A stretch of 64,000 nucleotides of DNA from Mycobacterium sp. IS-1496 (GCF_001499995.1 NZ_LQIU01000015.1:22068-86067); one strand, 5' to 3'. Positions 9,768-19,523 are shown, numbered from the stretch's first letter. Program-made: numbers and translations. The notes: generated by a model from the sequence alone, not told the origin.

Positions 9768-11255
9768 TCAGTACGCCAGACAGCAGATCTGCTGTGCTTC
9801 CGCCACGGAGTCGGCCAGTGGGCGCCCCGTGTCGACACGGTGTGCGCCCGACCAGATGGGCGCCGTGATGTCGGCCGCGATCTGCGGTGTCGCATCGGAT
9901 GTCGTCGACGACCGGTGCCCGATCCGGGTCTGCGCGGCGGAAAGTGTGGTGTCGCAGGCAAGTTCCACCAACACCGCTGAGGAGCGCTCGGCGCACTCCA
10001 GGGCCGCGCGGCGGTGACGCGGGTCCCGCCAGGTGCCGTCGAGGACCACCGACTCGCCGTGAGCCAGCAGGACCGCCGCTCGATGCAGCACCGTCTCGTA
10101 GACCAGCGCCACGTTGTCGGGTGAGTACAGCCCGCTCTCCAGGGCTCCCGCGGCGCCGTGGACGATCCCGGACTCCTGCAGTTCCCGACGGACGTTGTCG
10201 GTCGAGATGACCTGAGCGCCAACGGACTCGCCAAGAGCGCCGGACAGTGTGGTCTTGCCCGTCCCGGGACCACCGCCGACGATCACGAGCCGAACCGCGG
10301 CCGCCTTGAGGTGGCCGGCGGCGATGTCGAGGTGCCACCGGGCGTCGGCCGCCGCGCCCGCATGCCCCTGGCCGACCCTGATGCAGTCCACCTTGGCGCG
10401 GACGACGGCGCGGTAGGCGATGTAGAAGTCGATCAGCGAGCGGGGCGCGGTGTCGCCGGCGAGTTCCTGGTACTGGTCGAGGAAGTGGTCGGCGAGGTCG
10501 CGCCGGCCCAGGAACTCCAGGTCCATCGCCAGGAACGCGGCGTCGTCGACGCCGTCGACGAAGCGCATCCGGTCGTCGAACTCCAGACAGTCCAGCGGGA
10601 CCGGGCCGTCGGGTGTGCAGAAGACGTCGTCGGCCAGCAGGTCGCCGTGACCGTCGACGATGCGGCGGTCGGCGATGCGGCCGGCGAACAGCGCGTCCCG
10701 GCCGTCGAGATACCGCATGGCCAGGCGGCGGATCTCGTCGACGGCCTCGGCGGACACCACGGTCCCCGCGGAGCGGTCCAGCTCGGTGAGGTTCTCGGAC
10801 CACAGCTGCCGGATGGCGGCGGTCGTGGCGGCGGCGTCGACGTCCGCGCCGCGGTGAGCGGTCGCGTGGAACCGGGCGAGCATGCTCGCGAGCATCGTCA
10901 GGTGGTGTTCGGTCGGCTCACCGCGCGCCACCATGGTCCGGAGCCGGTACCGGTCGGGGTAGCGGCGCATCACCACGACCGGTTCCGGTGTGGCGTGACC
11001 GGGTCCGCGCAGGTGCGCGACCCCGAGGTAACTGCCCGGCGCCAGGCGGCTGTTCAGTTCGACCTCGCGGGCGCAGACCCGCTCCCGCTGTTCGGGCGTG
11101 CTGAAGTCGAGGAAGTCCGTGATCACCGGCTTCTTGACCTTGTAGGCCTTCTCGCCGAGCAGGAGCACCACACCGGTGTGCGTCTCGTACACCTCGGCGG
11201 CCATGTCGTTCACCGGCAGATCATGGGCAGCGGTGACGTCCTCCGTGGTGGTCAT
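9768..11255 (-). CDS. Aminoglycoside-phosphotransferase-like / P-loop kinase fusion (Rv2004c-like)
   Basis: 495 aa. The N-terminal half resembles APH-type kinases: DGHGDLLADDVF fits the catalytic HGD loop, followed by PLDCLEFDDRMRFVD. The C-terminal half (from about 340) is a P-loop kinase with Walker A GGGPGTGKTT and a later DGTWRDPRHRRAALE segment. Length and architecture match the DosR-regulon protein Rv2004c. Start set at ATG 11253-11255; a longer reading runs through the control region and is unlikely. First gene of the operon continuing into the alcohol dehydrogenase and USP, with DosR-box-like sites upstream. Substrate unknown. Confidence 0.85.
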   Translation of the reverse strand: MTTTEDVTAAHDLPVNDMAAEVYETHTGVVLLLGEKAYKVKKPVITDFLDFSTPEQRERVCAREVELNSRLAPGSYLGVAHLRGPGHATPEPVVVMRRYPDRYRLRTMVARGEPTEHHLTMLASMLARFHATAHRGADVDAAATTAAIRQLWSENLTELDRSAGTVVSAEAVDEIRRLAMRYLDGRDALFAGRIADRRIVDGHGDLLADDVFCTPDGPVPLDCLEFDDRMRFVDGVDDAAFLAMDLEFLGRRDLADHFLDQYQELAGDTAPRSLIDFYIAYRAVVRAKVDCIRVGQGHAGAAADARWHLDIAAGHLKAAAVRLVIVGGGPGTGKTTLSGALGESVGAQVISTDNVRRELQESGIVHGAAGALESGLYSPDNVALVYETVLHRAAVLLAHGESVVLDGTWRDPRHRRAALECAERSSAVLVELACDTTLSAAQTRIGHRSSTTSDATPQIAADITAPIWSGAHRVDTGRPLADSVAEAQQICCLAY

Positions 11256-11334
11256 GGGGCAATGGTCGCGTCGGGAGCCGACGTGGCGCAGCGGCCTTCC
11301 GGCCTCATGCCGGGTCGAAAGGTCCCGACTGGAC

Positions 11335-11350
11335 GGGGCCTTAAGTCCCC
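11335..11350. promoter_or_regulatory. DosR-box-like palindrome
   Basis: GGGGCCTTAAGTCCCC matches the core of the published DosR consensus (TTSGGGACTWWAGTCCCSAA) at most positions and is itself nearly palindromic. It lies in the 184 bp gap between the Rv2004c-like gene (minus) and the nitroreductase (plus), about 80 bp from the former and 90 bp from the latter, so it could serve both. Confidence 0.7.
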
Positions 11351-11363
11351 ATCCTCGCCGCGT

Positions 11364-11377
11364 GTGACCAAAGACTC
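11364..11377. promoter_or_regulatory. DosR-box-like site
   Basis: GTGACCAAAGACTC resembles the sites at 27591 (AGGACCAAAGACCC) and 23900 in this window. It lies 63 bp upstream of the nitroreductase start at 11440. Weaker than its neighbour at 11335. Confidence 0.45.
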
Positions 11378-11439
11378 TTGCCGCCGATCCGGCGGGACGT
11401 GACCGTGGTCTGGGGACACGTGAACAGGAAGGCTGATCG

Positions 11440-12420
11440 ATGACCACAACGCGAGCGGACATCGACACGATCAGCGACGCGGTGCAGCTGGCGTGCCGGG
11501 CGCCGTCTGTGCACAACAGCCAGCCGTGGCGCTGGGTCGCCGACCGGTCCGGGCTGCAGCTCTTCCTCGACACCGACCGGCTCGTGGCCACCGACCAGTC
11601 CGGCCGGGAGGCGCTCCTGAGTTGCGGCGCCGTCCTGGATCATCTGCGGGTCGCCATGGCGGCCGGCGGCTGGATCGCGCACATCGATCGCTATCCCAAC
11701 CCCAACGATCACCTGCATCTGGCCGCCATCGACTTCTCGCCGATGTCCTATGTGACCGACGGCCACCGCGCCCGCGCCGCGGCGATCGCGCGCCGCTTCA
11801 CCGACCGGCTGCCGTTCGGGCCGCCGCCTGACTGGGACTCGCTGGAGCTGCTGCTGCGTGACGCGATCGACGAGTCGGTGGCGATGCTGGACGTCGTCGC
11901 CGACGACGCCCGGCCGCAACTCGCGGAGGCCTCACAGCTCACCGAGTCGCTGCGGCTCTACGATTCTCAATACCACGCCGAATTGGCCTGGTGGACCGGG
12001 TGGTTGGCGGTCTCCGACGGCATACCGCACAGCTCCCTGGTGTCGGCCGCCGAAAGCGACCGCGTGGACATCGGCCGCCACTTCCCGGTCACCCATGGCG
12101 CGGCCGAGCGGCGCATGAGCGTGCCGGAGGATCACTCGAAGGTGCTGGTCATCTCGGCACACGACGACACCCGGCGCGACCTCCTCGGCTGTGGTGAGAC
12201 GCTGTCGCAGCTGCTGTTGGAGGCGACGTTGGCCGGGATGGCCACCTGCACGCTGACCCATCTCACCGAACTACGCGCCAGCCGCGACATCATCTCCGCA
12301 CTGGTCGATCGCGACCTTCCGCAGGTGCTGGTCCGTGTCGGGGCGGCTCCCGCCTACGACCCCGTCCCGCCACCGACGCCCCGGCGTCGGCTCGACGACG
12401 TCCTCGAGGTGCGGCTGTGA
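11440..12420 (+). CDS. Acg-type putative NAD(P)H nitroreductase
   Basis: 326 aa, similar to the DosR-regulon proteins Acg (Rv2032), Rv3127 and Rv3131. The N-terminal [16 protein letters not shown], then [32 protein letters not shown] and C-terminal [28 protein letters not shown] are diagnostic. The Acg structure has a nitroreductase-like fold that binds FMN with a lid and may sequester flavin rather than turn over. ATG at 11440 is preceded by AGGAAGG. The stop overlaps the start of the DevR-like gene (GTGA), so the two are coupled. This copy is the most divergent of the three in the island. Confidence 0.88.
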   Translation: MTTTRADIDTISDAVQLACRAPSVHNSQPWRWVADRSGLQLFLDTDRLVATDQSGREALLSCGAVLDHLRVAMAAGGWIAHIDRYPNPNDHLHLAAIDFSPMSYVTDGHRARAAAIARRFTDRLPFGPPPDWDSLELLLRDAIDESVAMLDVVADDARPQLAEASQLTESLRLYDSQYHAELAWWTGWLAVSDGIPHSSLVSAAESDRVDIGRHFPVTHGAAERRMSVPEDHSKVLVISAHDDTRRDLLGCGETLSQLLLEATLAGMATCTLTHLTELRASRDIISALVDRDLPQVLVRVGAAPAYDPVPPPTPRRRLDDVLEVRL

Positions 12421-13076
12421 CGGGAGAGCCCGTGACCGTGTTCCTCGTCGACGATCACGAGGTGGTGCGTCGCGGCCTGATCGACGTGCTCAGCGCCGAA
12501 CCGGACCTCGACGTGATCGGCGAGGCGGGCTCGGTCTCGGAGGCGCTGGCGCGCATCCCTGCGCTGCGGCCCCAGGTCGCCGTGCTCGACGTCCGGCTGC
12601 CGGACGGCAACGGCATAGAGCTGTGCCGTGACCTCCTGTCACGGTTGCCGGACCTGCGCTGTCTGATGCTGACCTCGTTCACCTCCGATGAGGCGATGGT
12701 GGATGCCATCCTCGCCGGCGCCAGCGGTTACGTCATCAAGGACATCAAAGGCATGGACCTCGCCAAGGCGATCAAGGAGGTCGGCGAGGGCCGGTCCCTG
12801 CTCGACAACCGCGCCGCCGCCGCACTGATGGCCAAGCTGCGGGGTGCCGCCGAGCACCCCGACCCGCTGCCCGGGCTCAGCGACCAGGAGCGGGTCCTGC
12901 TCGGGCTGCTCGGCGAGGGTCTGACCAACAAGCAGATCGCCGCCCGGATGTTCCTGTCGGAGAAGACGGTGAAGAACTACGTGTCGCGGCTGCTCGCCAA
13001 GCTCGGTGTGGAGCGCCGTACACAGGCAGCGGTGTTCGTGTCCAGGCTCGACCGGACGCACGACTCCCCGGGCTGA
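12417..13076 (+). CDS. devR: DevR/DosR-family response regulator
   Basis: 219 aa NarL/LuxR-type regulator very close to DevR (DosR, Rv3133c). Receiver: DD12-13, phosphoacceptor Asp58 in [20 protein letters not shown], Thr86, Lys108 in GYVIKDIKG. The LuxR HTH at about 155-210 contains the [16 protein letters not shown] helix, so the DNA-contacting residues known in DosR (Lys179, Lys182, Asn183) are present as Lys183, Lys186, Asn187. It should bind DosR boxes like those around it. A GTG at 12432, behind GGGAGA, is an equally good start and matches DevR's usual N-terminus. No DevS/DosT sensor gene is in the window. It may be one of two DosR paralogues in this genome. Confidence 0.92.
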   Translation: MTGEPVTVFLVDDHEVVRRGLIDVLSAEPDLDVIGEAGSVSEALARIPALRPQVAVLDVRLPDGNGIELCRDLLSRLPDLRCLMLTSFTSDEAMVDAILAGASGYVIKDIKGMDLAKAIKEVGEGRSLLDNRAAAALMAKLRGAAEHPDPLPGLSDQERVLLGLLGEGLTNKQIAARMFLSEKTVKNYVSRLLAKLGVERRTQAAVFVSRLDRTHDSPG

Positions 13077-13123
13077 CCACTCGCCATCCGTCCCGCCGGC
13101 CCGAACCACGTTCCGGCGGTTGG

Positions 13124-14116
13124 TCACTCGAACGGCGAACCGTCCAGCCACGAGACGACGTCGCCAAGCGGCCTGCGGGGGGTCGACGGCAGCGGATCGG
13201 CGTTCACCGGCGCCCAGCCCACCCGGAAGAGCAGCTGGGGGAAGGCGCCTTCACCGAAGACGTCGGTTCGGACGGCTGAACGGGTGGCGGGGATCTCGAG
13301 CGGCTCGGTGACCGGGCACGTCGCCAGCCCGAGCGCGGTTGCGGTGAGCAGCACCAGGCTGGTCGCTTCGCCGGCGCGCAGGCGTGCCAGGTCGTCGTCG
13401 GCGGCGGTGCCGAGGGCGAACAGCACGGCGTTGTCGTCGGCCGGATCGGCTCCGGCCGGCTGGTCGAGCGCGGTGCCGGCGAACAGCCGCCCGGGAACGC
13501 GTGCTCGAGGCTCGGACAGGGGGGTGTTGCGCGCGGGGACACCGGCAGTCGACGCATGCCGCCCGCTCCACATCGACAACTCCTCGCGGTAGTGCGGGTC
13601 GGAGGCGTGTTCCCACACGGCTTTTGCGACGATGTCGCGGAAACCGGCGGTCGTCTCCACCCGGCGCATCGTGACACCGGCTCTGGCGGCGCGGGCGCCC
13701 ATCAGGGCGATGTCACCGATGGCGACCGGCCAGGCGCTGAAGTGTCTGCGGTCGGTGCGCCGCCGCGGTATCGCGGCAGCAAGCGTGATGTCGACCTCGC
13801 ATGGAGCCTGACGCTGCATCTCGATCGCGGCCAGGTGGAGCGGTTCGGCGGCGTTGGGGAACCGGTGGACCACCGACCGCCACCCCAGGGCGGACAGCGC
13901 GATCACGCAATGGTTCAGCGCGGCGCCGCAACTGATCAGGAGGTCGCGTCCATCGGGGTCGGTGCGTGGCAGGTGCCAGGCCTCCTCGGCGAAGAGGTGC
14001 ACGCTGTCGTCTCCGACGCGCCACCGCCAGGGTTGCGCATTGTGGATCGAGGGGGCGCGAACCGCCAGCGACAGAGCGGCGTGCACCGTCTCCTTGTCCG
14101 GACGGTGCGTGGTCAC
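13124..14116 (-). CDS. Acg-type putative NAD(P)H nitroreductase
   Basis: 330 aa, close to Rv2032/Rv3131 in length and motifs: LAVRAPSIHNAQPWRW, RDLLISCGAALNHCVIAL, AAIPRRRTDRRHFSAWPV, LGLATCPVTEPLEI, LLFRVGWAPVNADPLPSTPRRPLGDVV. It is very similar to the gene at 29043-30035, so these two are recent paralogues. Starts at GTG 14114-14116. It is convergent with the DevR-like gene, with a 47 bp gap. A DosR-box-like site lies 131 bp upstream. In Acg the lid and lack of typical turnover suggest flavin storage or binding; this applies here only by analogy. Confidence 0.88.
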   Translation of the reverse strand: MTTHRPDKETVHAALSLAVRAPSIHNAQPWRWRVGDDSVHLFAEEAWHLPRTDPDGRDLLISCGAALNHCVIALSALGWRSVVHRFPNAAEPLHLAAIEMQRQAPCEVDITLAAAIPRRRTDRRHFSAWPVAIGDIALMGARAARAGVTMRRVETTAGFRDIVAKAVWEHASDPHYREELSMWSGRHASTAGVPARNTPLSEPRARVPGRLFAGTALDQPAGADPADDNAVLFALGTAADDDLARLRAGEATSLVLLTATALGLATCPVTEPLEIPATRSAVRTDVFGEGAFPQLLFRVGWAPVNADPLPSTPRRPLGDVVSWLDGSPFE

Positions 14117-14247
14117 CGCTGCGCCCCTCGGGTCGGCGAGGTATCGGGTGTGGTGGTGCCGACGGCCATGGCGTCCCTCCTCCGATATGTGAATGTCCCT
14201 GAGCGGAGAACACTTCCGACTACATCGCTTGACGGCCGGCCCGGATA

Positions 14248-14261
14248 GGGACCATCGGCCC
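14248..14261. promoter_or_regulatory. DosR-box-like site
   Basis: GGGACCATCGGCCC, in the 170 bp gap between the nitroreductase (start 14116) and the end of the P-type ATPase gene. A second, weaker half site (AGGGACATTC on the minus strand, about 14191-14200) is nearer the start. Expected to drive the nitroreductase. Confidence 0.6.
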
Positions 14262-14286
14262 GAACGCGACGGCGAATGGTCCCGAG

Positions 14287-16614
14287 TCAGGACGCCGGCT
14301 CGTCCTCGGCGAGCGTGAAGTAGTTCTCCTCCTCCTGCACGAAGTGCAACCGCAGCAACGTGTACAGACCGTAGAGACAGGCCAGCAGGTCATCGACCTG
14401 GTCGGGTTGGATCGCCCCGGTCGATTCGGCGAGGACGACATGGGCGCCGATGCGGTCGGCGAGCAGCTGGATCTCGGCGTGGGTCCGGCTCATGGTGGCG
14501 GTGGCCTCACCGCTGCCCAACGGGCGGGCCAACGCCGGATACAGCTCGTTCTCCTCGGCCGCTTCGTGCGGCAGGATCCGGTCGGTGAGCAACCGGTGCA
14601 CGGTTGTCAGCGAGTCCAATGCGGCGGCGTCGGGTGCCGCGGCCAGCCGGTCGGCGCTGTCGCGCAGCAGGGGGAGTGTCTCGCGAAGCTCATCGTGTTC
14701 AGCGGCGAAACGTCGCAGCAGCCGCTCGGTGGCGGGCGGCAGATCCATTGCGGCGGAGGGGTTTCGACGCAGGGCGCGCAGCGCGTTGAGGATCACCGCG
14801 ACGTCGATGCCTTCCTGCAGGAGGGCGCCGACGGCGGGCGGTAACCAGCCGAAGGCCGCGACCACCATCGCCAGGAGCGACAGACTCATGCCCACCACGG
14901 CACTCTGGACGGCGATGCGCCGCGACCAGCGGGCCATGTCCATCGCGTCGGCGAGGCGGTCGACGCGATCCGTCGTCAGCACGATGTCGGCGGCCTCCGA
15001 GGACGCGGTCGCCCCCCGCGCACCCATCGCGACACCGACCGTCGCCGCGGCCAGCGCCGGGGCGTCGTTGATCCCGTCACCCACCATCACCGTCACCGCG
15101 CGTTCGCGCTCGTCCCGCACCGCGACGACCTTGTCCGCCGGCGTCTGCTCGGCGTACACCTCATCGAGTCCCAGCACGGTGCCGACCTCGCGGGCCGGTT
15201 CGGCGCGATCCCCGGTGAGCAGCACCAACCGGTTCAGCCCCGCCGCCCGCAGCCGGCGCATGGTCCGGGGGGCGTCGCGGCGCAACGGATCTCGCAGCAG
15301 TACCGCACCCACCGGGTCGTCCTCGATGCTCACCCACGCGATCGCGGCGCCGTCCAGACTGGCCCGGTTGACCACACCGCCCTGCCAGCCGCGGGTCGTG
15401 CTCCCGGCCGGGAGCTTGCCCACCGAGACGCGATGGCCGTCGACGGTGGCGGTGACACCGCGGCCGGGCTCTTCGACCACCTCGGTGGGAAGTGACAGCG
15501 TCAGGCCGCGATTGAGCGCCTCGGTGACGACGGCCTCGGCCAGCACGTGCGGGGAGAACTGGTCCACCGACGCCGCCTGCCGCAGCACCTCGGTCGCCTC
15601 GCCGCCGGGGGCGATGGCCACATCGACGACCATCGGGCGTCCCATCGTCACCGTGCCGGTCTTGTCCATCACCAAAGTGGTTGCCCGACACAGGTTTTCC
15701 AGTGCCCCACCGCTGCGGATGATCACCCCGGCGCGGGAGGCGCGCGACAGCCCCGACACGATCGCGACGGGTGCCGCCAGCAGCAACGGACACGGCGTGG
15801 CCACCACCAGGACCGCCACTGCCCGCACCGCTGAACCGCTCGCCAGCCACGCCGCACCGGCCAGCAGCAGCGTCAAGGGCAGGAACCACGCGGCGTAGCG
15901 GTCGGCCAACCGCACCAGGGGGGCGTTCTCCGCGCCGGCCTGGCGGGCCAGCCGCACGATTCCGGCATAGGTGCTGTCCTCGGCCGTCGCAACGGCGCGT
16001 AACTCGAACGCTCCGCCGGCGTTCACGACACCGCTGCGCACCGGTTCGCCGACCGCGTGCTCGACCTGGAGCGGCTCACCGGTCAACGCGGACTCGTCGA
16101 GCACCGCCACGACGTCGCGCACCCGCCCGTCCACGGGCACCACCTCGCCGGGCCCGACGATCAACACGTCGTCCGGGACGACCTCCTCCAGCGGAATCGT
16201 GTTCACCTGCATGCCGATCCGCCGTCGCGCGAACCGTGGGGCCCGCTCCAGCAGCGCCCGCAGGTCATGAGAGGCGCGACGCGTGGCGGCGGCGTCCAGC
16301 GCGCGGCCACCGGCCAACATCACCGCTACCAGCGCACCGGCCAGATACTCGTGTACGAGCAGGGTGCCGACGAGCGACAGCACCGCGATCACGTCGACGC
16401 CGACCCGTCCACGACGCAACGCCGCGACCACCCACACCACCGCAGGCACCACCGCGAGCACAGTCCCCACGATCCAGCACCCGTCAGCGACGGCACGCCG
16501 ATCGGCCAGCCAGGCGACGCCGCCCGCGGCGAGTGCGGCCACGGTGAGCACCGCCAGCGCCGGCTCGATCAGCGGGCGAAGCCGCGAAACCCACGGAGTC
16601 CGATCGCCCATCAC
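14287..16614 (-). CDS. P1B-type metal ATPase with C-terminal hemerythrin domain
   Basis: 775 aa. P-type ATPase motifs: TGE at 178-180, the metal-binding TPCP motif in the membrane (residues 273-276, TPCPLLLAAP), phosphorylation site Asp317 in DKTGT, and hinge GDGINDAPALAA. There is no N-terminal heavy-metal-associated CxxC domain. From about 640 to the end lies an HHE/hemerythrin-like four-helix domain (EHDELRE, HEAAEENELYP, HAEIQLL, HFVQEEENYF). A TPCP motif plus hemerythrin tail defines the P1B-5 subgroup, linked to nickel/iron export. Start is GTG 16614 (overlapping the upstream stop) or ATG 16611. Last gene of an operon with the Rv2030c-like and SRPBCC genes. The metal is inferred, not shown. 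Confidence 0.9.
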   Translation of the reverse strand: MMGDRTPWVSRLRPLIEPALAVLTVAALAAGGVAWLADRRAVADGCWIVGTVLAVVPAVVWVVAALRRGRVGVDVIAVLSLVGTLLVHEYLAGALVAVMLAGGRALDAAATRRASHDLRALLERAPRFARRRIGMQVNTIPLEEVVPDDVLIVGPGEVVPVDGRVRDVVAVLDESALTGEPLQVEHAVGEPVRSGVVNAGGAFELRAVATAEDSTYAGIVRLARQAGAENAPLVRLADRYAAWFLPLTLLLAGAAWLASGSAVRAVAVLVVATPCPLLLAAPVAIVSGLSRASRAGVIIRSGGALENLCRATTLVMDKTGTVTMGRPMVVDVAIAPGGEATEVLRQAASVDQFSPHVLAEAVVTEALNRGLTLSLPTEVVEEPGRGVTATVDGHRVSVGKLPAGSTTRGWQGGVVNRASLDGAAIAWVSIEDDPVGAVLLRDPLRRDAPRTMRRLRAAGLNRLVLLTGDRAEPAREVGTVLGLDEVYAEQTPADKVVAVRDERERAVTVMVGDGINDAPALAAATVGVAMGARGATASSEAADIVLTTDRVDRLADAMDMARWSRRIAVQSAVVGMSLSLLAMVVAAFGWLPPAVGALLQEGIDVAVILNALRALRRNPSAAMDLPPATERLLRRFAAEHDELRETLPLLRDSADRLAAAPDAAALDSLTTVHRLLTDRILPHEAAEENELYPALARPLGSGEATATMSRTHAEIQLLADRIGAHVVLAESTGAIQPDQVDDLLACLYGLYTLLRLHFVQEEENYFTLAEDEPAS

Positions 16615-17279
16615 ACCCCGAGTCGGCCTTCGACAGCGGCTCGCTGCCGTGTCCGTTGCGCGCGTTCGGCGATGCCGCGCATCATCTTCTGCTCCATGAT
16701 GAAGTGCGGGATGTCGAACCAGAAACGCCCCACGGGTGTTCCGCTACCGCGCACCAGCAGGCGGGTGCCGCCGCCTTCGGGTCGCAGGACGAAAGACCAG
16801 TACCCGCCCGCTCGTTCCCCGTGTCGCACCCGTTCGAAATCGGCCGGTGACATGAGAACGAGGTGCGATTCGGCGGCGACCGCGGCGACGATCTGGCGGG
16901 CCACCGGACCGTAGCGCCGGGCCAACCAGATCGTGTCGCCCACCTCCAGGTGCTGCCATTCGGGGTGGATGACGTCGGCGTTGTGGATATCGGCGCCGAC
17001 TGCGCGCTCGAGCGGCCAATAGCTGTAGAAACCACCGCGGCCCTCACCGATCTGCGCCAGCCACGGCCACACATCCCGGGCCGGTGCGTCGATGGTCACG
17101 GCCCGGGTGGTGCGGATGGTGTCCCCGGCGACGAGCTCATCACCGGGCAGCGACGTGGTCAGTTCGTCGTCGCGCGCCCCCCATGTGTACATCCACGGTC
17201 GCGTGTGGAGGTGGTAGAGGGCGGCGAGGCCGGCCATCGCCATCACGTCCGCCAGTAGTGGTCGTTGCCTTCCCAACAC
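16611..17279 (-). CDS. SRPBCC-family protein with hydrophobic N-terminus
   Basis: 222 aa, GTG start. A short hydrophobic N-terminal stretch (LLADVMAMAGLAALYHL) is followed by a START/SRPBCC-type domain: RTTRAVTIDAPARDVWPWLAQIGEGRGGFYSY, then HPEWQHLEVGDTIWL and WSFVLRPEGGGTRLLVRGSG. It is a paralogue of the protein at 19524-20201, on the other side of the divergent control region. It lies 9 bp after the Rv2030c-like gene and its stop overlaps the P-ATPase start, so it is cotranscribed with both. Ligand unknown. Confidence 0.78.
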   Translation of the reverse strand: MLGRQRPLLADVMAMAGLAALYHLHTRPWMYTWGARDDELTTSLPGDELVAGDTIRTTRAVTIDAPARDVWPWLAQIGEGRGGFYSYWPLERAVGADIHNADVIHPEWQHLEVGDTIWLARRYGPVARQIVAAVAAESHLVLMSPADFERVRHGERAGGYWSFVLRPEGGGTRLLVRGSGTPVGRFWFDIPHFIMEQKMMRGIAERAQRTRQRAAVEGRLGV

Positions 17280-17288
17280 GGTCGAACC

Positions 17289-19331
17289 TCACAATCCGCT
17301 GGGGTACGTCTCGGGGGTCTCGCCCGCCACCCATTCGCTGGTGACCTCCAGCGGTTCGAGCGCCCGCGTCCGGTCGATGTGGATGATCGCGTCGTACTGA
17401 TCGGCGGGCCGGACGTGGTAGTAGTGGCTCTGGCGCTCGGTCGCCGGGAGGTAGATGACGCCGATCGCCCGGCCCAACCGTACGGTGGACAGCGGTTCCT
17501 CGACGGCGCGGCTGATCAACGGGGACACCAGGAACGCGGGTCGGTCGGCCTCGTGGAACAGCTCCTCGACGCTGCCGTTCAGGGCGGGACGGACGGCCTT
17601 GCGCTCGGCGCTGCCACCCCATTCGGCGGCTGCGGTGACCGTGCCCGTATACGTGGTCAGGCCGATCAAGCGGCAGCTCTCGCCGAAACGCTCACGCGCC
17701 AGCTGCCCCAGAGTCAGTTGACCGTCGGCGGCAACCTCGGTGGCCCGGGCGTCACCGACATGGGAGTTGTGCGCCCACACCACGATTCGGGCAGGGTCGG
17801 CGCCGGGGTGGCGGTCGAGGTGAGCCAGCAGCGCCTGCAGTGTCTTGGCCATGTGTTCGTCACGCAGATTCCACGACGTCACACGACCGCTGAACATCGT
17901 CCGGTAGTAGACCTCCGCATCGCGGACGGTCTGGGCGTTCGGCTGGGCGTAGAACAGCTCGTCCTCGGCGAGCAGGCCGTCGCGGTGAAGGTAATCGATT
18001 GCGCTGTAGTTCATGTCGACCAACTGGTCCACTGCCTGGCGCTCACAGGACAGGCCCGCGCCGAAGGCGGCCGCATGACCGTAGGCCTGACCGTCGTCGG
18101 CCGCTGCGTGATCGAAGCAGGAGTAGCGCCGGCGGGCGCGGGCGGCCGCGCGCGGGTCGACCGAGTCGAGGTAGGAGATGACCTCCTCCATGGAGCGGTG
18201 CAGACTGTAGAGATCCAGGCCGTAGAAACCGGTTTCGCGCTGATCGAGGAAGCGGCGTTGCCGGTTGTGGGCATGTAGCCACTCGACGAAGTCCCGCACC
18301 ACCACGTTGCGCCACATCCACGCCGGGAAGCGTTGGAATCCGCGGAGCGCGTCGTCGGCGGTGTCGTCCTCACCCAGGCCGCGGACGTAGCGGTTGACGC
18401 GGTAGGCGTCGGGCCAGTCGGCTTCCGCGGCGACCCCGCAGAAACCCTTCTGTTCGATCAGCCACTTGGTGATGGCGGCGCGGGCGGCGTAGAACTCGTG
18501 GGTGCCGTGCGACCCCTCGCCGATGAGGACCACCCGGGCGTCACCGATGATCTCCTCCAGCGCATCCAGTGGTGGCACGCCATCGGGTGCGTCCACCGCA
18601 CACCGGCCCACCACGGCGGCCGGTGTCTGGGCGGTGGGCGCGGGTGCTGCGGTGACCCCCGTCGTCGGGGTGGTGAGGTACTCGCGGACTTCGTCGTCGC
18701 TCACCTGCCGGAAGTCCCAGAACGACTCACCGACGGCGACGAACGGCGTCGGCATGCTCGCGCAGACCAGGTCGTCGGCGATGCCGAGGATCTCCTGGCA
18801 CGTCGACTCCGGCGCGGCGGGCACCGCCACCACGATCTCGGCCGGATCGGCGTCGCGCAGGGCCTGTACCGCGGCCATCATGCTGGCTCCGGTCGCCAGC
18901 CCGTCGTCGACGAGGACGACGGTCTTGCCGGACACGTCGAGGGGAGGGCGCCCGGGCCGGTAGGCGGCTTCCCTGCGGAAGAGTTCGCGTCCTTCCCGCT
19001 CGGCGATGTCCCGGAGTCGTTGGGGGCTGACGCGCAACGCGCGCACGACGTCGTCGTTGAGCACGACGCGACCGCCGGTGGCCAGCGCACCCATCGCGAA
19101 CTCCTCGTGCCCCGGGGCGCCCAGCTTCCTGACGATGAACGCGTCGAGTGGAGCGCCGAGGGCCGCGGCGACCTCCCACGCCACCGGGATGCCGCCGCGT
19201 GCGAGCCCCAACACGATGACGTCATCTCGCCCGCGGTACGCGGTGAGCAGATCCGCCAGCACCCGACCCGCTTCGCGGCGGTCCCGGAAGACGCGCCGGG
19301 GGGTTTGCAGCGGTCGGTGGGTCCGAGTCAT
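17289..19331 (-). CDS. Phosphoribosyltransferase / erythromycin-esterase-like fusion (Rv2030c-like)
   Basis: 680 aa, the length of the DosR-regulon protein Rv2030c. Residues about 10-215 form a type I phosphoribosyltransferase domain with the PRPP loop [14 protein letters not shown]. From about 250 is an erythromycin-esterase-like domain ([48 protein letters not shown]) with the conserved Glu/His residues of that fold. Start placed at ATG 19329-19331 ([15 protein letters not shown]); the longer reading runs into the divergent promoter. First gene of a three-gene minus-strand operon with two DosR-box-like sites upstream. The fused activities have no known shared substrate. Confidence 0.88.
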   Translation of the reverse strand: MTRTHRPLQTPRRVFRDRREAGRVLADLLTAYRGRDDVIVLGLARGGIPVAWEVAAALGAPLDAFIVRKLGAPGHEEFAMGALATGGRVVLNDDVVRALRVSPQRLRDIAEREGRELFRREAAYRPGRPPLDVSGKTVVLVDDGLATGASMMAAVQALRDADPAEIVVAVPAAPESTCQEILGIADDLVCASMPTPFVAVGESFWDFRQVSDDEVREYLTTPTTGVTAAPAPTAQTPAAVVGRCAVDAPDGVPPLDALEEIIGDARVVLIGEGSHGTHEFYAARAAITKWLIEQKGFCGVAAEADWPDAYRVNRYVRGLGEDDTADDALRGFQRFPAWMWRNVVVRDFVEWLHAHNRQRRFLDQRETGFYGLDLYSLHRSMEEVISYLDSVDPRAAARARRRYSCFDHAAADDGQAYGHAAAFGAGLSCERQAVDQLVDMNYSAIDYLHRDGLLAEDELFYAQPNAQTVRDAEVYYRTMFSGRVTSWNLRDEHMAKTLQALLAHLDRHPGADPARIVVWAHNSHVGDARATEVAADGQLTLGQLARERFGESCRLIGLTTYTGTVTAAAEWGGSAERKAVRPALNGSVEELFHEADRPAFLVSPLISRAVEEPLSTVRLGRAIGVIYLPATERQSHYYHVRPADQYDAIIHIDRTRALEPLEVTSEWVAGETPETYPSGL

Positions 19332-19393
19332 CGTCTCTCCGATCAGCGGTTTGCCTACACCGGTATCCGACCACCGTCGGATCGGCACAGCTA

Positions 19394-19407
19394 GGGACCG
19401 AAGTCCT
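19394..19407. promoter_or_regulatory. DosR-box-like site
   Basis: GGGACCGAAGTCCT, 63 bp upstream of the Rv2030c-like start in the 192 bp divergent gap. Five bases of the left arm (GGGAC) and GTCC of the right arm are conserved. Confidence 0.6.
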
Positions 19408-19473
19408 CCGGGCGGGGGCCGTTCGTACAGCGGGTGGCTGCGGTGCACGGACACCTACGGCGGCAATGCGAAA

Positions 19474-19487
19474 GGGACCACCGGCCC
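19474..19487. promoter_or_regulatory. DosR-box-like site
   Basis: GGGACCACCGGCCC, 37 bp upstream of the SRPBCC gene at 19524. With the site at 19394 it gives each divergent gene its own near box. Confidence 0.6.
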
Positions 19488-19523
19488 TAGCGGACGGCGA
19501 CGGCGTGGGCGGAGGCTGGGCAC

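Noticed and set aside
17265..18278. Long plus-strand open frame (337 codons) inside the Rv2030c-like gene
   Set aside because: It is antisense to a well-conserved protein and is explained by GC-rich codon use. Many similar antisense frames occur, for example 4184-5335, 10158-11402, 40868-42274 and 45446-47260.
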